14,356 nt of DNA, from contig JADNRX010001109.1 of assembly GCA_015501595.1 (NCBI GenBank), positions 1 to 14,356 of the forward strand, written 5' to 3'. Below, piece by piece: positions 1 through 7,291 of this stretch (positions within the stretch are counted from its first letter, which is position 1; every line of letters begins with the position of its first letter). The notes below the pieces were generated by a model that was given only the letters and a program-made list of their open reading frames with translations, was not told the DNA's origin and searched no databases. Source of the DNA: Hymenopellis radicata. Taxonomy: Eukaryota; Basidiomycota; Agaricomycetes; Agaricales; Physalacriaceae. A program made the position numbers and the translations under genes.

Positions 1-187
1 TAGCGGCTAGAACACGCTCGCCCAGTTGGTGATACGCCGTCCGGATAAGCCCAACGTCATCAAGACTGGAAGGAACATTCTCTGAAAGTAGATCAGTTAA
101 GAATGACGGGGGCTGTGAGGCAAGAGTGGCTGAAAGGAGGATAAGAAGCCAGAACAACAAAATCCCCGCGGCGGAGCGGAATCGCAT
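1..187 (-). CDS. Secreted protein, N-terminal part only (runs off the left edge)
   Basis: Reading the minus strand from an ATG at 187-185 gives 62 uninterrupted codons to the window edge. The protein starts MRFRSAAGILLFWLLILL and continues SATLASQPPS. This is a textbook signal peptide: two arginines, a hydrophobic core at about residues 7-18, and a likely cleavage after the Ala-Ser near residues 23-24. The visible mature part includes SLDDVGLIRTAYHQLGERVL, which looks helical. I do not recognise the family. The call rests on the signal peptide, the open frame and the AT-rich non-coding DNA directly upstream (188 onward). An intron within these 187 bases is not evident. The role is unknown; it should enter the secretory pathway (ER, cell surface or outside). 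Confidence 0.55.
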   Translation of the reverse strand, partial: MRFRSAAGILLFWLLILLSATLASQPPSFLTDLLSENVPSSLDDVGLIRTAYHQLGERVLAA

Positions 188-367
188 GTTGATGGTAGGA
201 GCTAAGTCAGAATTTGAAAATAATCATGTCACACGCTTAAGGCAAATTAACGCATATTCATGATAAAAAGCATGCAGACATAAAACATAAGCATGTGATA
301 TGTATACATGTCGCAAAGCATGTGGTCTGTAGCTTGAGTAATCGTGACTGGTTCAGCCAAGGTTCAG

Positions 368-474
368 CTCAGTCAACTTGCTAATCACGCTGCTGCGTGA
401 ATCTATTCACCTCAGTCAGCTTGGCGATCACGCTGCTGCGTGAATCTATCACTCAACACCGTGAATCTATTCAC
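368..474. repeat. Imperfect tandem repeat with internal hairpins (TCACGC/GCGTGA and GTGAAT/ATTCAC)
   Basis: Unit 1 (368-410, 43 nt) and unit 2 (411-452, 42 nt) are head-to-tail copies. Both start CTCAGTCA and contain ATCACGCTGCTGCGTGAATC; they differ by a few substitutions around the CTTGCTA/CTTGGCG segment and one missing T near the end of unit 2. A third, partial copy (about 460-474) keeps GTGAATCTATTCAC. Each unit contains two small inverted repeats: TCACGC-TGCT-GCGTGA and GTGAAT-CT-ATTCAC. Further TTCACGC words follow to about 490. It may be a minisatellite or the end of a degraded element. The sequence evidence for the repeat is direct; its origin is unknown. Confidence 0.8.
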
Positions 475-840
475 GCCTACTTATTCACGCAAGACCGTTA
501 TTGTGTTCATTCTGATTTTTTCTTAGCTGTCACAAAGCTGACTGTCACCAGAGTTCACGACCATTGTGCAGTGCCAAAGTTGCGAATCTACTATTTTTTT
601 TTTTGTCCAACAAGGACACCGAAAATACGGCACCCAGAATGAATGGCCTTTACATGATCGGGAATTCTGTTCCGTGCCGAGCTCCTCGGATCAACTTGTA
701 CATTCTGCTCATTGCAATGTTTTCCTGGTCTCTTGTCACTTTAAATCAGCTAACATTAGCATGGAGCTATGTATTTATTGATGTTAAAGAGATGTGAATA
801 ACTATCAAGGCCTGTTAACACGAATCCGTTATTTTCATGC

Positions 841-917
841 GAAACCTGGTTTGAACCGGGTTTGAAACCGCGGTTTACCTAAACCGGCAAAACCGGACCG
901 GACCAGACCTAACCGAA
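841..917. repeat. AACCGG-rich palindromic repeat patch
   Basis: This stretch is dominated by AACCGG, CCGGTT and ACCGG words on both strands. At its centre (865-876) is the perfect 12-bp palindrome AAACCGCGGTTT. It is flanked on the left by GGTTTGAACCGGGTTTG and on the right by AAACCGGCAAAACCGGACCGG. A second AACCGCGG follows near 916-923. Composition differs sharply from the AT-rich DNA on both sides. It resembles the low-complexity ends of fungal repeats, but no matching partner occurs elsewhere in the window, so element type and limits cannot be given. Confidence 0.6.
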
Positions 918-1543
918 CCGCGGCAACACTACATAGACTAGTAAGATACTGTCAGCGAGTCATAAAGATGATACGGAGTAACCAACCCTTCACCAGAGTA
1001 GCAAAGGCAGATCAACTCATGCGGAAAGCTGAAAAGTCTTTTCTCAAGCGCGGTGTGGCCTCGAGAACGAGGTAGCTAGGGTGGAAGTGCTCAAACGCGT
1101 CTGTCTTCGCAGCAGGACGCGGCCGTCGGGACGATGGGAGGCTAATAACGCGTGATTTTCATCAGGCTACGCGCCTTTGAAGTCCTCAATATCGTCTGCG
1201 TCACAGCATCAGTAACGGAAAATGTCGAAGGTGGATTAGGGCCGTTGAGGGGTAAAGGGAGACCAGAGAAGGGCTGGAAAATAATGCAAAGTGAACTTTT
1301 TGGGAGGTTTGTGTGGAACCACAACTCGTCTTGGCAGTCGCTGGTCTTCGCCGTCATTGCATTAACTTGAAGGCACTCGTCTTCGATCTTCTTGATCTAC
1401 GCTTCATTTTCACACATGTCTTATTGTCTACGACCGATGATCTTGAACCAAATCTTCAACGGCCAAAAACATTCCTTGGCCTATCTGCGTTGTACTACAA
1501 ATATCTCGCTCTCGATGTTGTCCGTTGGCTAGCTCTTCGCAAT

Positions 1544-2587
1544 ATGGACAGCATCTTTGGTTTACTGGTGGCCGTCTTCTCCTTCCTCTCCTCCATCATT
1601 GTCGCTATGCCTTCTATCAAAGAGCGACGGCCTGTACAAGGCGTTGCCAATGACAAGGTTCACCATCACTCGGTTTCAACGATGCCCTCGCATTTGAGTG
1701 GGAAGATTCAGTCACTCTCTTCACTTCCCAGGGCCTGGCTCATGATGGTGCTCACAAGACTGGACGTCCCACCACCACTACCTCCGAAGCCTTCGCGCAA
1801 GCGTGATTCAAATGCTCAATCAAAGCCGCCGCTACGTCCGCATCTGTCTGCCCCGTTCACTCCTTCAAAGCCTAGGCAGCCGCCAGTGGTACGCGACTCG
1901 GCTGCCCCCTTCACCACAGGAAAGCTTGGGCTCCTGGTTGACCCATTTCATCTTCCGAGCGAGGTCCTTGCGCCACCTTCAGGCAAATCACGGCGGCGGC
2001 AATATTTCGGACTGCGAAGTGCCGAAGAGGTGCACACTGAGGAAGAGGATATAACGCCACCCATTCCTCCCATACTTGCATCCAGACATGGACAGTTGGA
2101 TCGCCAACGGATGGCGGATTCATTGCGCTATGGTGCTTATGCTAAAGACATGGAGGAATATAGGCGCCTCGGAGTGGTCAGAGTAAGCTTTCAATCTCCC
2201 TTGTAATATTCCGAGTGACTCAATTCAAATTATCAGCCGCCTTCTTCAAGTCGTCGCCGTGATTCTAGCCAATCCATAAATCACTCTCGATTCTTGCGAA
2301 CGACGTCAGGAGAGGTTATGAGCGTCCCTTCGGTTCTCGTAACTACTTCTTGCCAGGCTACCGCGCGCCATCCGAAGGGTATGAGGGCGTCGTCGGCCTT
2401 TAGACCTGTGGGTGCCATCCCACAACCTACGTCTGAATTGGCTAGAGTGTCGAGCGGCGTACTGTACTCTACTGTCCCAGGAAGACAGTCTTTTGGGCCG
2501 CCTCTAACACTATTCCCCACACATTCACACTCGGAATCGCAACCATCGTATAAACACCGCCCGTCACGGGCAAGTTCCTTGCTTTGA
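1544..2587 (+). CDS. Proline/serine-rich protein with an N-terminal hydrophobic anchor, unknown function
   Basis: Two exons, 1544-2182 and 2237-2587, flank a 54-nt intron (GTAAGC...TCAG) and join in frame to give 329 residues. The start is the first ATG in the frame; the open frame upstream of it has no ATG. Residues 4-21 (IFGLLVAVFSFLSSIIVA) form one hydrophobic segment followed by KERR, which fits a signal anchor or an uncleaved signal with a cytosolic basic flank. A second ATG at 1607 would remove this segment. The rest is disordered in character: PPPLPPKPSRKR at about 76-87 is an SH3-ligand-like polyproline stretch, followed by basic, Pro/Ser-rich sequence, an acidic patch (EEVHTEEED) before the intron, and a His/Ser-rich C-terminus. 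No catalytic domain is seen. The low-complexity sequence means the gene model rests mainly on the open frame and the clean splice. Confidence 0.6.
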
Positions 2588-2741
2588 CCTCATTTACATT
2601 TCACGGACTCCGTTTTTACCGAATGACAATATCTATTTGGAATAAGAGTATACAAAGTTATCGTAGGGTTTATGAACGAATATGCAAGGCACATAAACCT
2701 GAAATTAGAAATTAACTATAAACGTCTTCGCTCCTACCATC

Positions 2742-3145
2742 ATGGACGACAGTCCGCCGCCTGCAGAGCCCTCTCCACCGCCTGCCGCCGCGCCAGCGCC
2801 TCCGCCAGTACATACTGGATCACCTACCGACTTTTTGAAGGGCGTCGTGGGCAAGCGAGTTATTGTTCGCCTGACATCTGGCGTTGATTATCGCGGTGCG
2901 TGTCGCGGTTTTTGGCGCGCAGTAAATTGTCTCATGTCGGTGCCCAGGAATACTGTCGTGTCTGGATGGATATATGAATATTGCCCTTGAGCAGACGGAG
3001 GAGCATGCGAATGGCAGAATCACGAACCGATATGGGGATGCGTTCATTCGAGGGAACAATGGTGCGCGTTTTCGTATTTCTTCATCTCCTGTTTGTTATT
3101 GATGCGTTGATAGTTTTGTATATCTCTGCGGCAGAAGCGCTATGA
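2742..3145 (+). CDS. LSM6: Sm-like protein LSM6, U6 snRNA / mRNA-decay ring subunit
   Basis: Exons 2742-2895, 2948-3061 and 3114-3145, with two 52-nt introns (GTGCGT...CCAG and GTGCGC...ATAG), encode 99 residues. After a 25-residue Pro/Ala-rich leader, the sequence SPTDFLKGVVGKRVIVRL followed by TSGVDYRG is the LSM6 Sm1 motif. DGYMNIALEQTEE and YGDAFIRGNNVLYIS are the Sm2 region, whose RGNN is the RNA-binding loop. Lsm6 belongs to the Lsm2-8 ring that binds the U6 snRNA 3' end in the nucleus and to the Lsm1-7 ring that promotes decapping in the cytoplasm. Introns fall inside conserved codons (Gly of DYRG, Val of NNVL), which confirms the model. Oddities: human LSM6 is about 80 residues and lacks this polyproline leader, and the last residues (AAEAL) replace the usual basic tail. 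Confidence 0.95.
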
Positions 3146-3505
3146 CCGTTTCTGCATTGAAAATATATTCGTCGCTCACGCCGACTGTATAACAGACTCT
3201 GTACTATAATCCGTGAACCTAGACTGTTCTCGAGGACATTGCTGCACTACTTATCGGCGTGTAGAACTCTTGCATACACAATCGAAGCAATGCGGCCCCT
3301 CCCAAGTCATATTCTCCCTGCAAATCGACCGGCGCTGACACTTGCCCCTTACAACTTTATAGTAATTTCGTTTCCCCCCCAGTTTATTTCTTATTACCTA
3401 TTTCCTAAAGGTGTGCTTCATCTCTGGCGAACTGACAGTGTAGCAGCGCCTACGGGCAAAACCTTTTTTGCTATTTTTATCACCCACCCTTACCAGCCAT
3501 CTTCC
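3146..3505. other. Intergenic region: LSM6 3' UTR and promoter of the M20 gene
   Basis: There is no gene in these 360 bases. The first part should hold the LSM6 3' UTR. From about 3340 the DNA becomes pyrimidine-rich and AT-rich, with ACTTTATAG near 3354 and TTGCTATTTTTAT near 3469-3481 as possible core-promoter elements. It has a C-run (3373-3380) and a CT-rich leader (CACCCACCC) just before the ATG at 3506. The frame of the downstream gene is open through much of this stretch and includes an earlier ATG at 3290, but that sequence lacks any family resemblance and reads like promoter. Confidence 0.5.
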
Positions 3506-4655
3506 ATGTCACGATTCGAATCTCTTCTTGCAGATCTCGTGAATATCGAGTCGCTCACGGGTGACGAAGAAAAGGTCGCATTATTCCTTGCTGATACCCT
3601 TCGAGCAGATGGATACACGGTGGAACTCATTCCCATCGCCCCATCGTCGAGGCGTTTAAATGTCTACGCTTACGTTGGATCTGCTCGATCCACCAAATGT
3701 CTATTGACGACGCATATCGATACCGTTCCCCCGTTCATTCCCTTCTCCGGTCCGGACGAACGTGGCATAGTACACGGGCGGGGTACTTGTGACGCGAAAG
3801 GAGCCGCGGTCGCTCAGATCCTTGCTGTGAATGAACTTGTGGAGAGCGGTTCTGTACAAGAAGGCGACGTGGCGATGATGTACGTTGTTGGAGAAGAAGT
3901 CGACGGAGTTGGAATGAAGGCTGCGAGCAAAATGGGATTACATTGGGACAGCATTGTTTTCGGTGAGCCGACTGAAGGTAAACTTGCACTTGGACACAAA
4001 GTTTGTCTTTAACCTCTTCATCGTGTTCCTCTGCTTACATCTCACAAGGGAATTTTGCTGTTTGAGCTCTCCGCATCCGGAGTGGCCTGTCATAGCGGAT
4101 ACCCTCACCTTGGGAAATCTGCTAACCACATTCTTATTCCCGTCCTTTCCGACTTCTTGAAGATGAATCTTCCCGTCGATGATCTGCTCGGGCCGTCTAC
4201 CATCAACGTCGGAACTGTGCACGGAGGAGAAGCTCGTGGGTAGCCTTGACTGCTTGGCTGAATCAATAATTAACGATCTTTTCACTTTAGCTAACATCCT
4301 AGCTCCATCCTCCACGGCGACCATATCGATACGCGTCTCAACCGCGTTTGACACGCTCAAAGCCTCCAGCCTTGAGATACTTGCGCAACACCCTGAAGTT
4401 AATTTCAAGTTGCTCGCAGAGTACGGCCCGCCCCGGTTGCATTCCGATGTCCCAGATTTCCAGACGATCAATGTCGGTTTTGGCACCGACATACCATTCC
4501 TAACAAGTCACGACGCGCCGGAGACAAAAAAGATGTTATATGGTCCTGGGAGTATATTCGTCGCTCATACCAGTACAGAACAAGTCGCGTTGGCTGACCT
4601 CGTCAAATGCAAGGATGGGTACAAGAAGTTGGTGTTGTACTGTCTAGGTCGCTGA
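3506..4655 (+). CDS. M20-family zinc metallopeptidase/deacylase (ArgE/DapE/carboxypeptidase type)
   Basis: Exons 3506-4000, 4049-4235 and 4291-4655 (introns of 48 and 55 nt) give 348 residues. All hallmarks of the M20 fold are present: TTHIDTVPP with metal ligand H70 and D72; GRGTCDAKGA with bridging D96; VVGEEVDG with general base E130 and ligand E131; FGEPTE with ligand E154; and GPGSIFVAHTSTEQ with the last ligand H320. HSGYPHLGKS to NVGTVHGGEA (about 180-227) is the lid/dimerisation domain. The family hydrolyses amide bonds of N-acyl amino acids or short peptides with two zinc ions; the exact substrate cannot be read from sequence. There is no obvious signal peptide, so a cytosolic enzyme is likely. 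The start was chosen because MSRFESLLADLVNIESLTGD matches the family N-terminus. Length is near the usual 350-400. A specific arginine-biosynthesis role is possible but not shown. Confidence 0.92.
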
Positions 4656-4673
4656 ATCCTGAAATTCGAAATA

Positions 4674-4685
4674 AACGATATCGTT
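4674..4685. other. 12-bp perfect palindrome just downstream of the M20 gene
   Basis: AACGATATCGTT reads the same on both strands. It begins 19 bases after the M20 stop codon and lies about 150 bp upstream of the UNC-93-like ATG. It could be a dimeric factor site for the downstream gene or chance; nothing else in the 177-bp gap helps decide. Confidence 0.3.
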
Positions 4686-4832
4686 ATCGAGCGTTCCGCC
4701 AGGTCCGTCAGGGTTTAACCTATCTTGATAAGGAAGCCTCTAGGAAGCGCTAGACAGCGCAGATAACATTCGGCAATGGTTATAACATATGACCAGGTCA
4801 GGCGGTGGATCACGACTCACTAGTGAACGACC

Positions 4833-6669
4833 ATGGCTGACGTTGAGAAGCACGACGAGCCGCCAGTTATCATGGAACCGCCAAAGTGGAGGAAGTTGGG
4901 GCCCATTTCTATCCCGCCTTGTATGCGTTATCGTTGACGTTCTTCGCGCCGCATTTTAACTATGGTTTGCAGATCGTTCAACGCTATTCCAAACAGTTCT
5001 GATTGGGTTTATATGCTTCCTGGTCGTCGGTATGTGAGGCAGTCATTGCCCTCGACATGACTTGTAACATTTTCGCTAGGCATGTTCAACGTTATGGCCT
5101 CAATTGGCGGCTCTGGTCAAGTTGACGCGACGACCGCCGACAATTCCAATACCGTCCTCTATGCCTTATTTGCCGTCATTGCCCTGGTGTCTGGCCCTAT
5201 ATGCAACTATCTCGGCCCCAAGGTCACGCTGGCTTTTGGTGGTGTTGGCTACGCGTTATATGCGGCGTCATTCTGGGTATGTTTCATTTGCACTCCGGTC
5301 GAAGCTATATTCATGCCGGCTCTAGTGTTATAACCACACGGCCAACGACGGTTTCGTACTTTTCGGCGGTGCTGCCTGTGGTATTGCTGCCGCTCTCTTC
5401 TGGACGGCCGAAGGAACGATACTGATGTCGTATCCTACCGAGGACCAGAAAGGTATCAACAGTTGTCTCTTTTGCTGGAATTGCATCATTTCTGACTACC
5501 AATCGAATCAGGTTCCTACATTGCACTCTTCTGGGCTATATGGTCGATGGGCGCTGTGGCTGGCTCGATCATTCCCACTGTTGATAACTGGAATGGCAAT
5601 GACTCGGGCACGGTCCGCGACGGGACGTACATCGCACTGTTCGTCTTGATGATGTGCGGATCGTTCTTCGCTCTCTTCCTCGTCCGTCCCAGCCAGGTCG
5701 TTCGTGATGACGGAACGAAAGTGTTTTTGACTCAGTCGAGCTCGCTTATCACAGAGCTGAAGAACTTGCCCAAGGCGCTGAAGAGGGAGCCCTTCATCAT
5801 CTTGTTCTTCCCTTATTCGTTCTGCGGGCTGTGGTATATTCCATATCAGAGCAATGACTACAACTCGTATTTTTTCAATGTTCGCAGTAGGGTGAGTCGC
5901 CTTCGTTCTCTGGTAGTCGGGTGAAGCTTTAATTAATATTCTGCATAGGGCTTCAATAGTATTTGGTACAACTTGGCGACGTTGGTCGGCGCAAGTCTGT
6001 TTGGGCTGTCGTTGGATATCAAGAAGTTCTCTCGTCGGACTCGTGCCATCGCAGTATGTCGCCTCTAGACGAACTACCCTTCTTCGCGCCTGATTTCCCG
6101 CTTAGGGCTGGGTCTTCATGTTTGTCATTCTGAATGCGATACTGATCGCCGGTGTTTTCCCTCTCAAAGAGTCGGACAGGAATGTCGCCTACGATGTTAT
6201 GGATATTATGGAAAACCGCTCCCGCGCCTATGTCGCCTTATACTTCTTCTATGGGCTCCTTGACGGATTATGGTGCGCGTCATTTACTAGTTACTCGTAT
6301 TGCCGGTTGACTTGCAACTCTTCTACTAGGCAGTGCTACGCTTATTGGATCATGGGCTGTCTGTCAAACGATCCGCTCGTACTCTCCCTTTACGCCGCCT
6401 TTTACAAGGTCTTTGGTGCTGCTGGCGCTTCGGTCGTCTTCACCTTGGATGCGCAGAAGAAGCCGTATGCCGATATGTTTGGCTCATACTGGGGTCTCAC
6501 AGCCGGATCGCTGGTTGTCTTGCTTCCGTTGGTGTTGATGCGTGTTACAAACCACACCACCCAGGTCGCGAATGAGTCCGAAGTTACGGACGGGATTGCT
6601 ATGGGGGCGTATGGAGCTGATAAGAAGCAGGTTGAGGTAGAGGCTCAAGAAACGCTTTCAAGATTGTAG
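4833..6669 (+). CDS. UNC-93-like major facilitator superfamily membrane protein
   Basis: Eight exons join in frame: 4833-4920, 4973-5029, 5080-5276, 5326-5452, 5512-5891, 5949-6053, 6106-6272 and 6330-6669. The seven introns are 49-59 nt. The product has 486 residues. It begins with a short charged cytosolic tail ending in PPKWRKLGP, then YRSTLFQTVLIGFICF. About 11-12 hydrophobic segments follow, among them 33-52, 72-92, 97-113, 124-142, 158-176 and 195-217. Family signatures are NYLGPKVTLAFGGVGYALY (a 'GP/G' loop), FVLFGGAACGIAAALFWTAEG, SYPTEDQKG, and in the C-terminal half KRTRAIAGW-like SRRTRAIAGW and DGLWQCYAYWIMG. The C-terminus is hydrophilic and acidic. Fungal UNC93/DUF895 proteins sit in membranes; their substrate is unknown. 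Introns were placed by restoring these motifs, and each has a GT and an AG. It lies on the same strand as the M20 gene, 177 bp downstream. Confidence 0.9.
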
Positions 6670-6820
6670 GTATTGTGCAGGAACTTCATTTACATTAAGA
6701 CATATGACACCCGTGCGGGTCTCCTTCTTTTCTAAGGCCTCCTGGACGTCGAGTTGTGGAAGGTCACTTACACCAGATTTTTCAAACGTACTCAATAATT
6801 GGTCGATCAATGCTTCTGGC

Positions 6821-6828
6821 CATCCGAC
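6821..6828. repeat. 8-bp target site duplication, left copy
   Basis: CATCCGAC lies immediately before the left terminal inverted repeat and is identical to 7256-7263 after the right one. Confidence 0.85.
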
Positions 6829-7255
6829 AGGCCCCGGGAAGCTGCCCTATACCGCCGGCGATTTTTGGACTTTTGAGGGCTCAAAATCGACCAAAACCCC
6901 GGCGAAAACTTGGACTTTTGAGGGCAATTCGAGCTGAGGTCCGGCGAAGATTGGACTTTTCACAGACCAGGTACCCACTTTGAGGTGTGCATGGAGACAT
7001 GCGTAGTGAAGAGGCTGCGCTGTGCAAACTGGGCCTCAGCGCATTACTTTCACGTTGCCCATGCGTTCGAATCCCGTTGTCAGCGCTGTTTTACGTCGCT
7101 GAGAGTGGTGAGGCGAACGAAATGCGTCACAAATGACGTGACAATGATCACGTGAGGTGACAGATCTCGGCGATTTTTGGACTTTTGGCACCCAGAAATT
7201 TGGACTTTTGAGGGCCTTGGGGTCGCCGGCGGTATAGGGGAGCTTCCCGGGGCCT
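6829..7255. mobile_element. Non-autonomous DNA transposon (MITE), hAT-like
   Basis: The left end (6829-6861) starts AGGCCCCGGGAAGCT and runs through CCCTATACCGCCGGCGA. The right end (7223-7255) is its reverse complement over 33 bp with a single mismatch at position 16. Both ends are directly flanked by the same octamer CATCCGAC (6821-6828 and 7256-7263). An 8-bp target duplication with terminal inverted repeats is the pattern of the hAT superfamily (P elements also make 8 bp). The element is only 427 bp and has no transposase frame, so it must depend on a transposase elsewhere. It also carries five copies of a GGACTTTT-containing subterminal repeat and a tRNA-like stretch. The near-identical ends and exact duplication suggest a fairly recent insertion. 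Confidence 0.88.
6862..7216 (+). repeat. Five subterminal direct repeats inside the transposon
   Basis: The word GGACTTTT occurs at 6867-6874, 6912-6919, 6953-6960, 7179-7186 and 7202-7209, always on the plus strand. Three copies extend to TGGACTTTTGAGGGC, and four are preceded by CGGCGA a few bases upstream. Three lie near the left end and two near the right end. Clustered subterminal repeats are typical binding sites for hAT-type transposases; that role here is inferred. Because both clusters have the same orientation, they are not part of the inverted ends. Confidence 0.7.
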
Positions 7256-7263
7256 CATCCGAC
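7256..7263. repeat. 8-bp target site duplication, right copy
   Basis: CATCCGAC lies immediately after the right terminal inverted repeat, matching the left copy without mismatch. Confidence 0.85.
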
Positions 7264-7291
7264 TTCCTTTGTATACTACGTATACAGAGGA

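Larger units (their letters stand above)
188..1543. other. Gene-poor intergenic region, 1.36 kb
   Basis: No open frame here shows family motifs or a sensible exon structure; the short open frames are low-complexity or lack an ATG. The region must hold the promoter of the minus-strand secreted-protein gene (188 rightward) and that of the proline-rich gene starting at 1544. It contains an AT-rich stretch with several GCATG words (about 250-325), an imperfect direct repeat (368-474), a run of 11 T (594-604) and an AACCGG-rich palindromic patch (about 841-917). The repeats suggest old transposon debris. Part of 1100-1543 could be 5' UTR or an unrecognised upstream exon of the next gene. Confidence 0.6.
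6670..7291. other. Convergent intergenic region carrying a transposon insertion
   Basis: Two genes point into this 622-bp gap: the UNC-93-like gene ends at 6669 (plus) and the SMP-30-like gene ends at 7292 (minus). 6670-6820 should hold the plus-strand 3' UTR. 6829-7255 is the miniature transposon described separately. 7256-7291 is all that separates the transposon from the SMP-30 stop codon, so the 3' end of that mRNA may extend into the element. Within 7270-7286 lies a small inverted repeat, TGTATAC-TAC-GTATACA. Confidence 0.6.

Noticed and set aside
397..797. Three overlapping short open frames in the left intergenic region
   Set aside because: They run through the direct repeat and the T-run, overlap in different frames, and show no domain, signal or splice structure.
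1142..1370. Open frames on both strands just upstream of the proline-rich gene
   Set aside because: Short, mutually overlapping, without family motifs; more likely promoter or 5' UTR.
3239..3505. N-terminal extension of the M20 gene, including an ATG at 3290
   Set aside because: The extension shows no family resemblance and has promoter-like composition; the M20 N-terminus begins naturally at 3506.
3735..4492. Minus-strand open frames antisense to the M20 gene
   Set aside because: They lie opposite well-supported exons with all catalytic motifs and have no motifs of their own.
7270..7286. Small inverted repeat TGTATAC-TAC-GTATACA as a terminator or protein site
   Set aside because: Short, AT-rich and single; no independent evidence for a function.
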